Shown here: in pieces, positions 1 to 4,790 of the stretch
Layout: each line of letters starts with the position of its first letter
Numbering within the stretch: the stretch's first letter is position 1
Source: an uncultured Selenomonas sp.
Lineage (GTDB): Bacteria; Bacillota; Negativicutes; Selenomonadales; Selenomonadaceae
DNA: 5,561 bases
Direction of reading: 5' to 3'
NCBI GenBank assembly: GCA_905373085.1
Contig: CAJPRR010000141.1
Span: 1 to 5,561, forward strand
Notes under the pieces: generated by a model
What the model saw: the letters and a program-made list of their open reading frames with translations, nothing else
The model's database searches: none
Told to the model about the DNA's origin: nothing
Made by a program: the position numbers and the translations under genes

Positions 1-11
1 ATTTATCTAAT

Positions 12-46
12 TCGCTTTTAGAGGAAGAAATCCTCTCAAAAAGCGA
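12..46. repeat. Imperfect inverted repeat (hairpin) near left edge
   Basis: The arm at 12-25 (TCGCTTTTAGAGGA) pairs with 31-46 (TCCTCTCAAAAAGCGA) around a 5-nt AGAAA loop, with two unpaired bases (C37 and one A). Neither strand has a proper T-run right after the stem, so it is not a textbook terminator. It could be the weak end of a unit lying to the left, an operator, or an RNA processing site. The rest of 1-99 is AT-rich with no convincing gene. Confidence 0.5.
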
Positions 47-99
47 GAAATCTGCACAAACATACAGGAAAATCTCTGCAAGCCGAGACAATCCGCATG

Positions 100-131
100 A
101 AAAAAGCCACCCGTACAGCTGGTGGCTTTTT
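100..131 (-). terminator. Rho-independent terminator of the nuclease gene (bidirectional)
   Basis: A 6-bp GC-rich stem, GCCACC (106-111) with GGTGGC (121-126), encloses a 9-nt loop. It is extended by an A-run (100-105) on one side and a T-run (127-131) on the other, so it can terminate on both strands. On the minus strand the stem is followed by six T residues. It lies about 76 nt past the nuclease stop codon and is the natural end of that transcript. It may also protect against transcription coming from the left. Confidence 0.85.
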
Positions 132-207
132 CACTTTCGAGCATAGCCCGGATACGGTCCATAATGCACGCGAGAACCGTGCCGCTGCACCTGTCCGCAC
201 ACTGCTG

Positions 208-408
208 TCACAGCTTCGCATGGAGCATCTTCTTATACGAAAGATGCTCCGCCTGCGGTATGCCAATCATCTCAAGAGCCTGTTCGACAGGAATTTGAGA
301 TTGCGTAACAAGTCGCCGCAGAATTGCCACACGCTCGTCCCGCTGTCCTTCCTTGCGTCCCTCCTTGCGTTCTTCCATCATCTTCATGGCAAATGTCATG
401 TAATTCAC
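208..408 (-). other. Candidate intragenic C-terminal small protein of the Rpn gene (RpnS-like)
   Basis: Inside the nuclease gene, AAGGAG (414-419) lies 5 nt before an in-frame GTG (406-408). An in-frame ATG (397-399) follows, preceded by GAGGG. Initiation at either would give a 66- or 63-aa protein identical to the nuclease C-terminus (charged linker plus tail, no catalytic residues). In E. coli, rpn genes are known to encode such short C-terminal proteins in frame, and these inhibit the full-length toxin. I see no good internal promoter: a TTGACG at 486-491 has no matching -10. Expression would therefore be from the full mRNA. This is a hypothesis, because purine-rich Glu/Gly/Arg codons also create SD-like strings by chance. 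Confidence 0.3.
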
Positions 409-1029
409 CCTCTCTCCTTCTTCAAGCTTGACTCTTCGGATCTCCTCTTCGACCTCCTGCACAAAGCTGTTATCTGTGACTGCACCGTCAACATACTGCA
501 GAAATGCGCGAATCGTATCATCAATATCGCCGATCTGCCCTTTCGTATTGAGAAAAATCTTCGTCGCACCATCCAGTAGCTTGAGGTTCTTATTTTCCAG
601 ACAAATATTTTCAAACGTATACATATAGCGCCCTTCACCAAAGGGATCGAAGGGACAGATGAATATAATGATTGTTTTATTCAATTCATCGTAATCCGCT
701 CCCGCCGCGAGAAGATCGGCATCCATCATGGACTGGTAATATCGTGTCCTTTTGAAAAGCGCATCTCCTTCCAGTCGCCGAATCTGCATCTCAATGTTAT
801 AGACTGTATTTCTCTCATCCTTGACGTAGACATCCAAGCGTATTCCCTTGCTTTGATAAGGTGCTGTTATAGACTTTTCCGTTTCCAGATACCGAATCTT
901 CTCAATCCTTATGCGAAGTGTTCCTTCAAGCATCTTCTTGCAAATGCGCCTGCGCCTCATAACGAGTTTGAACATGTAATCATCACGAATCGTCAACTCT
1001 TCCCACGGTTTGATCTTGTAGTCGCCCAT
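208..1029 (-). CDS. Rpn-family PD-(D/E)XK nuclease / putative transposase (PDDEXK_2)
   Basis: This is an apparently complete member of the Rpn (recombination-promoting nuclease, COG5464-like) family. The E. coli members are DNA endonucleases that promote RecA-independent recombination and have been linked to phage defence. Numbering from the chosen start (273 aa): an N-terminal segment with RDDYMFKLVM (about 15-24); the nuclease core GIRLDVYVKD (about 62-71) followed by YNIEMQ (about 77-82), giving the active-site pattern D66...E80-x-Q82; then TRYYQSMMD and the family signature FICPFDPFGEGRYMYTFEN; then a charged C-terminal stretch (EERKEGRKEGQRDE) and a short helical tail. I chose the ATG at 1027-1029. 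It has AAGGGG 7 nt upstream, whereas the in-frame ATG at 1048-1050 lacks an SD and overlaps the -10 box. Length is normal for the family, and no frameshift or missing catalytic residue is visible. Sampled rows are about 40-43% GC, lower than the rib genes, which fits a mobile or accessory origin. In vivo function is inferred from family only. Confidence 0.9.
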   Translation of the reverse strand: MGDYKIKPWEELTIRDDYMFKLVMRRRRICKKMLEGTLRIRIEKIRYLETEKSITAPYQSKGIRLDVYVKDERNTVYNIEMQIRRLEGDALFKRTRYYQSMMDADLLAAGADYDELNKTIIIFICPFDPFGEGRYMYTFENICLENKNLKLLDGATKIFLNTKGQIGDIDDTIRAFLQYVDGAVTDNSFVQEVEEEIRRVKLEEGERVNYMTFAMKMMEERKEGRKEGQRDERVAILRRLVTQSQIPVEQALEMIGIPQAEHLSYKKMLHAKL

Positions 1030-1036
1030 ATTCTCG

Positions 1037-1042
1037 CCCCTT
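1037..1042 (-). promoter_or_regulatory. Ribosome binding site that decides the nuclease start
   Basis: AAGGGG lies 7 nt before the ATG at 1027-1029. The upstream in-frame ATG (1048-1050) has only an A-rich leader without GGAG-like bases. Because the predicted transcript starts near 1042, the leader is very short, roughly 13-15 nt, and begins at or just before this SD. Confidence 0.7.
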
Positions 1043-1048
1043 TTCTCC

Positions 1049-1077
1049 ATTGTACGAATTTTTTCGCTTCAAGGCAA
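1049..1077 (-). promoter_or_regulatory. Sigma70-type promoter for the nuclease gene
   Basis: The -35 is TTGCCT (1072-1077, 4 of 6 consensus) and the -10 is TACAAT (1049-1054, 5 of 6), with an exact 17-bp spacer containing an A-tract. It lies just after the operon terminator, so the nuclease has its own transcription. The -10 overlaps the first possible ATG (1048-1050), so that codon would be upstream of the expected RNA start near 1042. I see no clear operator. Confidence 0.65.
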
Positions 1078-1085
1078 CAAAAATC

Positions 1086-1125
1086 GCACACAAAAACGCT
1101 CCTCAACGGAGCGTCTTTTGTGTGC
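1086..1125 (-). terminator. Rho-independent terminator ending the rib operon (bidirectional)
   Basis: A long near-perfect hairpin: 1086-1102 (GCACACAAAAACGCTCC) pairs with 1108-1125 around a 5-nt loop, with one bulged C (1115). On the minus strand the stem ending GGAGCG runs into TTTTTGTGTGCGATTTTTG, a good terminator tail. On the plus strand the tail is CTTTTG, so it may work weakly in both directions. It lies about 72 nt past the phosphoesterase stop. Positions 1126-1196 between them show no gene. Confidence 0.85.
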
Positions 1126-1196
1126 GGCATGACAAGCTTTCTACACCACAATGTGCACAGTTTCCAGACAACATCACCGATTATCGCCGCACATAT

Positions 1197-1754
1197 CTAA
1201 AATTTCAATTCCATCAGCGCCTCGTCCGTATCGAGGTCGAGAATGGCAATCTTTTCATCCGTCATTAAAGCAATGGTCGCCCTGCCGTCCTCGCGCTTCG
1301 AGAGAGACGGCGAGCCGGGATTGACGAACACGGTCGCACCGCGCTTTTCAAGGACGGTCGTGTGGATGTGACCCGTGATGAAGACGTCGGCACGCATCGT
1401 GTATGCCGCCTCGTCCTTCGCGGCGTCGCTCTCGATGAGATGCCCGTGCGTCGCGACGATGCGCTTGCCGCCCGCGAAGGCGTAGGCGTAAGGCGCCTGA
1501 ATCGGCGTCTTGAGCACGAGCTGATCGACCTCGGAATCGCAGTTGCCGCGGCATATAAGGACGGGCGGCGCACTCGCGTTGATCTTGTCGGCGAGTCCTG
1601 CGGGATTATAATCTTCCAGCATCGGGTTGCGCGGGCCGTGGTAGAGCACGTCGCCCGCATGGATGATGAGGTCGGCGTCGGAAAAGTGCTTATCGTAGGC
1701 AAGCTGCCAGCGCTTCTCGCAGCCGTGCGTATCGCTGATGATGCCGATTTTCAT
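1197..1754 (-). CDS. yfcE: YfcE/MJ0936-family metallophosphoesterase
   Basis: A 185-aa cytoplasmic calcineurin-like metallophosphoesterase, essentially the same length as E. coli YfcE (184 aa). All metal-site motifs are present: SDTHG (D8, H10), AGDVLYHGPRN (D35), GNCD (N71), ATHGH (H103), and TGHIHT (H129, H131), followed by NPGSPSLSK. The region around 38-50 (YHGPRNPMLEDYNP) is typical of YfcE itself. Family members hydrolyse phosphodiesters in vitro with Mn2+ or other divalent metals; the natural substrate is unknown. It is the last gene of the rib operon, 12 nt after ribH. The SD GAGGGGG overlaps the ribH TGA, so the two are probably translationally coupled. The ATG start gives the expected MKIGIISDTHG N-terminus. 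Co-transcription with riboflavin genes raises the possibility of a role in flavin or nucleotide phosphate hydrolysis, but the sequence does not prove it. Confidence 0.9.
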   Translation of the reverse strand: MKIGIISDTHGCEKRWQLAYDKHFSDADLIIHAGDVLYHGPRNPMLEDYNPAGLADKINASAPPVLICRGNCDSEVDQLVLKTPIQAPYAYAFAGGKRIVATHGHLIESDAAKDEAAYTMRADVFITGHIHTTVLEKRGATVFVNPGSPSLSKREDGRATIALMTDEKIAILDLDTDEALMELKF

Positions 1755-1766
1755 GACCTCGCCCCC

Positions 1767-2234
1767 TCAGCCGATCTTCTTCAGCAGGCTTGCAAGCTCC
1801 ATCGCCGCCAGAGCGCAGTCCGCGCCCTTGTTGCCCGCCTTCGTGCCCGCGCGCTCGATCGCCTGCTCGATATTCTCCGTCGTCAGGACGCCGAAGAGCG
1901 TCGGCACGCCCGTCGAAAGCCCGACCTGCGCGACACCCTTCGACACTTCATTGCAGACATAATCATAATGCGTCGTCGCGCCGCGAATGACCGCACCGAG
2001 ACAAATCACGGCATCGTATTTGCCGCTCTCGGCCATCTTCTTGGCAACAATCGGAATCTCAAACGCGCCCGGCACCCAGGCGACGTCGATGTCATCCTCC
2101 TTCGTCTCATGACGATGCAGCGCATCGAGCGCACCGCCCAAGAGCTTGCTCGTGATGAACTCATTGAAACGCGCCGCCACGATGCCGATATGAAGTCCCT
2201 TGCCTGTAATAAAACCTTCGATCGTCTTTGCCAT
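1767..2234 (-). CDS. ribH: 6,7-dimethyl-8-ribityllumazine synthase
   Basis: RibH condenses 5-amino-6-ribitylaminouracil with 3,4-dihydroxy-2-butanone 4-phosphate to give 6,7-dimethyl-8-ribityllumazine, the penultimate step to riboflavin. The 155-aa length is typical. Signature segments are in order: ARFNEFI (21-27, substrate-stacking F23), VPGAFEIP (54-61), GAVIRGATTHYDYV (80-93, catalytic H89), PTLFGVLTTEN (111-121) and ERAGTKAGNKG (127-137, phosphate-binding R128). In Bacillus and many others the enzyme forms a 60-subunit capsid that can enclose riboflavin synthase, whose gene (ribE) is in the same operon. The start is an ATG with AAGGAG (2243-2248) 8 nt upstream; this SD overlaps the TAA stop of the preceding DJ-1-like gene, giving a 12-nt gap. 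Nothing is missing. ribH normally follows ribBA directly; here another gene separates them. Confidence 0.97.
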   Translation of the reverse strand: MAKTIEGFITGKGLHIGIVAARFNEFITSKLLGGALDALHRHETKEDDIDVAWVPGAFEIPIVAKKMAESGKYDAVICLGAVIRGATTHYDYVCNEVSKGVAQVGLSTGVPTLFGVLTTENIEQAIERAGTKAGNKGADCALAAMELASLLKKIG

Positions 2235-2238
2235 GATT
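2231..2238. repeat. 8-bp direct repeat, copy 1 (at ribH start)
   Basis: CCATGATT on the plus strand (AATCATGG on the minus strand), covering the ribH start codon. An identical copy is at 2872-2879, so the pair brackets the DJ-1-like gene. It may be chance or the trace of an insertion. Confidence 0.4.
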
Positions 2239-2246
2239 ATCTCTCC

Positions 2247-2861
2247 TTAATTCTGCATCATCGCTACAAAACGATTATGCATAGACGTATTATAGTACCC
2301 TAATTTATGTAGGGCATACCAGTCCTCAACCAGAGCCTCATCCGCAACATGCAATGCAAGCAAAACTTCTCGGGCAAATTCCAACGGTGCAGAACCATTG
2401 GCTGTAACCGTATTCTTGTCACAAACCGCCTGTTTGGGCTGAAAATGCGCCGCACCTTTATACTGCGAATCTCCCCACTGCAGCTCAGACAAACTGTTTC
2501 CCGTGTGCTTCACAGCATCCAAAGCACCCGCCGCAGCTAAAAATCCTACTGCATCACAAATACCGCCTAACAATCTGCCATTTTGCGAACAATGCGTTAC
2601 CAGAGGAAACAGTTTCCGTGCGCGTTCTTCACGCCACCGCATTCCTCCAATCAAAAGCAATGCCGCATAATCGTCTGGCACAGTATCTATCGTATAGTCC
2701 GGTATCGTCTGAAGTCCACCGATGGAACGCACACTTTGTGTCGAAAGCGAAACTGTCTTGATTTCAAATTTTCCTTGACCAAGCAGGCGAACCCCCGACG
2801 AGATATACGCAGCTTCCCAATCAGCATATTCTTCAAGAAGCACCAATAGAATTGTTTCCAT
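2247..2861 (-). CDS. DJ-1/PfpI-family protein (type 1 glutamine amidotransferase-like)
   Basis: A single-domain protein of 204 aa from the chosen ATG (2859-2861), which has GGGAG about 7-8 nt upstream. An in-frame TTG 7 codons earlier lacks an SD. Features of the DJ-1/ThiJ/PfpI superfamily: an N-terminal strand METILLVLLEEYADWEAAY with the conserved acidic residue E16 (in DWE), SVRSIGGLQTIPDY (about 43-56), LLIGGMRWRE (about 69-78), and the nucleophile elbow GGICDAVGFLA with Cys102. It continues with KHTGNSL, VTANGSAPLEFAREVLLAL and DWYALHKLGYY, which match the YoaZ-like stand-alone amidotransferase-type branch. No signal peptide or membrane segment is seen. Possible activities in the superfamily include glyoxalase/deglycase, chaperone, peptidase or amidotransferase; I cannot assign one. 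It lies 36 nt after ribBA, and its TAA overlaps the ribH SD. GC is about 47% (282/600 for 2281-2880), far below its neighbours, which suggests later acquisition into the operon. Confidence 0.88.
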   Translation of the reverse strand: METILLVLLEEYADWEAAYISSGVRLLGQGKFEIKTVSLSTQSVRSIGGLQTIPDYTIDTVPDDYAALLLIGGMRWREERARKLFPLVTHCSQNGRLLGGICDAVGFLAAAGALDAVKHTGNSLSELQWGDSQYKGAAHFQPKQAVCDKNTVTANGSAPLEFAREVLLALHVADEALVEDWYALHKLGYYNTSMHNRFVAMMQN

Positions 2862-2871
2862 TATTTTTCTC

Positions 2872-2879
2872 CCATGATT
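2872..2879. repeat. 8-bp direct repeat, copy 2 (upstream of DJ-1-like gene)
   Basis: CCATGATT, identical to 2231-2238. On the minus strand its ATG opens a four-codon reading frame (Met-Gly-Glu-Lys) whose TAA (2861-2863) overlaps the ATG of the DJ-1-like gene as TAATG. This ATG has no evident SD of its own. Confidence 0.4.
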
Positions 2880-2897
2880 CAAACCACGAAGTCATTG

Positions 2898-4112
2898 TCA
2901 TCTCGCCAGATCTTCGTCGTTCAAAAGGTGTCCCATCTTGACTTTCTTGACGCGCAAGTAGCGCTTGTCGAACTTGTTCGCCTTGACGACGAGCGGCACG
3001 CGCTCGACGATTTCGAGGTTGTAGCCCTCAAGTCCCGCGCGCTTGGCGGGATTGTTCGTCATGAGGCGGATGCTCGTCAGACCGAGGTCAGAGAGGATCT
3101 GTGCGCCGATGCCGTAGTCGCGGAGATCGGGCGCGAAGCCCAGCTCGACGTTCGCCTCGACGGTATCCGCCCCCTTGTCCTGCAGTTCGTAGGCACGCAT
3201 CTTGTTTGCGAGGCCGATGCCGCGCCCCTCCTGGCGCATGTAAAGGACGACGCCCTCGCCTTCCTTCTCGATGTTCTTCAAGGCAGTGGCAAGCTGGTCG
3301 CCGCAGTCGCAGCGCAGCGAGCCGAGCGCGTCGCCCGTCAGGCATTCGGAGTGGACGCGCACGAGCACGTTCTTCTTGCCCTCGACCTCGCCCTTGACGA
3401 CGGCGATGTGGCACTTGCCGTCGAGCGTGCCCTCATACGCCTTGATACGGAAGTGACCGTAGCGGCTCGGAAAGTCGACATCGGCAATCTGCTTGACGAA
3501 GCTCTCCGTGCGCTTGCGGTACTCGATGAGCGACTTGACCGTGATGATGTTGAGGCCGTGCTTTTTTGCAAACTTCTTGAGTTCAGGCGTGCGCATCATG
3601 TGCCCGTCGTCCGCCATGATCTCGCAGCAAAGCCCCGCAGGATAGAATCCCGCCAAGCGCGCGAGATCCGTCGTCGCCTCCGTATGTCCCGTGCGCCGCA
3701 GCACGCCGCCCTCGACGGAGCGAAGCGGAAACACGTGGCCGGGACGGCGGAAGGACGATGGCCTTGCCTTCGGATCGAGCAGGAGCTTGATCGTCTGGCA
3801 GCGCTCGAAAGCCGAGATGCCTGTATCCGTATTGTAGGCGTCGATGGAAACCGTGAACGCCGTCTCGTGGTTGTCCGTGTTGTTGGCGACCATCTGCCCG
3901 ATATTCAGCTCGTCGAGCCGCTTGCCGTCGATCGGCGTGCAGATCAGTCCCTTCGCATACTTCGCCATAAAGTTGATGTCCTCGGGCTTGACCGTCGCCG
4001 CCGCGACGATGAGATCGCCCTCGTTCTCGCGATCCTCGTCATCCACGACGACGACCATCTTGCCGTACTTGATATCCTCGATCGCCTGCTCCGCCGTTGC
4101 AAAATCTGACAT
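2898..4112 (-). CDS. ribBA: Bifunctional 3,4-dihydroxy-2-butanone-4-phosphate synthase / GTP cyclohydrolase II
   Basis: This fused enzyme starts both branches of riboflavin synthesis. Residues about 1-200 form the RibB domain (ribulose 5-phosphate to dihydroxybutanone phosphate plus formate). Its motifs are DDEDRENEGDL (24-34, acidic metal site), FRRPGHVFPLR (121-131) and RTGHTEATTDLARLAG (140-155). Residues about 205-404 form the RibA domain (GTP to the diaminopyrimidine phosphate). Its motifs are RVHSECLTGDALGSLRCDCG (252-271) with zinc ligands C257, C268 and C270, YMRQEGRGIGL (291-301), and MTNNPAK near the C-terminus. Both halves keep their key residues, so both activities are expected. 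At 404 aa it is the usual length. The ATG start has AAGGGAG about 10 nt upstream, and the gap from ribE is 21 nt. Sampled rows are 70-75% GC. A 411-aa open frame runs antisense along the entire gene but is a composition shadow. Confidence 0.97.
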   Translation of the reverse strand: MSDFATAEQAIEDIKYGKMVVVVDDEDRENEGDLIVAAATVKPEDINFMAKYAKGLICTPIDGKRLDELNIGQMVANNTDNHETAFTVSIDAYNTDTGISAFERCQTIKLLLDPKARPSSFRRPGHVFPLRSVEGGVLRRTGHTEATTDLARLAGFYPAGLCCEIMADDGHMMRTPELKKFAKKHGLNIITVKSLIEYRKRTESFVKQIADVDFPSRYGHFRIKAYEGTLDGKCHIAVVKGEVEGKKNVLVRVHSECLTGDALGSLRCDCGDQLATALKNIEKEGEGVVLYMRQEGRGIGLANKMRAYELQDKGADTVEANVELGFAPDLRDYGIGAQILSDLGLTSIRLMTNNPAKRAGLEGYNLEIVERVPLVVKANKFDKRYLRVKKVKMGHLLNDEDLAR

Positions 4113-4133
4113 ATTGCTGCATCTCCCTTATCG

Positions 4134-4787
4134 TTAAAATCCCTGCTCGCGCAGGAAATCCAAAGTCAAGCCGCCCGCGCTCTTCGGCGCGTCGCTTTCT
4201 CCCCTTGTGCATACTCCCGGAAAAAGTTTCTCCACGTACTTGCCGAGGATGTCCGTCTCGATATTCAACCGGCTGCCGCTGCGCTTTTCGCGCAGATTCG
4301 TGATCTCGCGCGTATGTGGTATGAGGCTGACCGTGAAATCCGCCGCACTCACGCGCGCGACCGTGAGGCTGATGCCGTCGAGCGCGACCGAGCCTTTCTC
4401 CACGATGTAGCGCAGGATGCCCGCACTCGCTCGCACCGTCAAGAGAACGGCGTTGCCCTCCTCCTGCATGGCGGCGATCGTGCCTGCGCCGTCGATATGT
4501 CCGCTGACGATGTGACCGCCCAAGCGGCTCTTTAGCGTCAGGGCGCGCTCCAAGTTTACGCGGCTGCCGCGCTTCAGCTCTGCAAGCGACGTGCGCCGAA
4601 CCGTCTCGGGCATGACGTCTGCCACAAAATGCGCCGCATCAAAGTGCGTGACCGTCAGGCAGATGCCGTTGACCGCGATGCTGTCGCCGAGCGCGACGTC
4701 TTCGAGCACCTTCTTTGCGCGGATGGCGATCTCGCCGCCCGCAAGGCGCTCCAGTGCGCCAACCTCTTCAATGATTCCTGTAAACAA
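4134..4787 (-). CDS. ribE: Riboflavin synthase alpha chain
   Basis: RibE dismutates two molecules of 6,7-dimethyl-8-ribityllumazine into riboflavin and 5-amino-6-ribitylaminouracil. The 217-aa protein shows the two tandem lumazine-binding barrels. The first has MFTGIIEEVG (1-10), SIAVNGICLTV (36-46) and MPETVRRTSL (59-68). The second begins at GGHIVSGHIDG (90-100) and has GSVALDGISLTV (132-143) and SLIPHTREITNL (154-165). The start is an unusual TTG (4785-4787) fixed by the invariant MFTGIIE N-terminus. An SD GAGG (4794-4797) sits 6 nt upstream and overlaps the end of ribD (TAG 4791-4793). The 3-nt gap implies translational coupling to ribD. The C-terminal 25 residues after KYVEKLF are a variable tail. 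The homotrimer acts in the cytoplasm, possibly inside RibH capsids. In E. coli the equivalent gene is called ribC. Confidence 0.96.
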   Translation of the reverse strand: MFTGIIEEVGALERLAGGEIAIRAKKVLEDVALGDSIAVNGICLTVTHFDAAHFVADVMPETVRRTSLAELKRGSRVNLERALTLKSRLGGHIVSGHIDGAGTIAAMQEEGNAVLLTVRASAGILRYIVEKGSVALDGISLTVARVSAADFTVSLIPHTREITNLREKRSGSRLNIETDILGKYVEKLFPGVCTRGESDAPKSAGGLTLDFLREQGF

Positions 4788-4790
4788 AGG

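Noticed and set aside
7..207. Continuation of the nuclease frame past its TGA for 66 codons to a TAG at 7-9, which could suggest a truncated longer protein
   Set aside because: The continuation runs straight through the terminator hairpin and AT-rich non-coding sequence. The upstream protein already has normal family length and nothing after the stop resembles the family.
463..491. Possible internal promoter for a short Rpn protein: TTGACG at 486-491
   Set aside because: At 16-18 bp spacing the -10 position reads AGCTTT or close variants, which is far from TATAAT.
1362..2303. A 313-aa open frame on the plus strand across yfcE and ribH
   Set aside because: It spans two clearly real minus-strand genes and their intergenic gap, has no recognisable domain, and its composition is that of an antisense shadow.
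2862..2882. TTG at 2880-2882 as the start of the DJ-1-like gene (7 extra residues)
   Set aside because: It lacks an SD, while the ATG at 2859-2861 has GGGAG at good spacing and begins exactly at the conserved first strand.
2910..2945. Possible separate promoter for the DJ-1-like gene inside the end of ribBA (TTGAAC with GACAAT)
   Set aside because: Spacing is about 19 bp and the -10 matches only 4 of 6. Tight gene packing is better explained by operon transcription.
2874..4109. A 411-aa open frame on the plus strand, antisense to all of ribBA
   Set aside because: It mirrors ribBA in a high-GC gene where stop codons are rare in the antisense frame. The protein is rich in Arg/Asp/Val/Leu without recognisable motifs, while the minus strand encodes every RibB and RibA signature.
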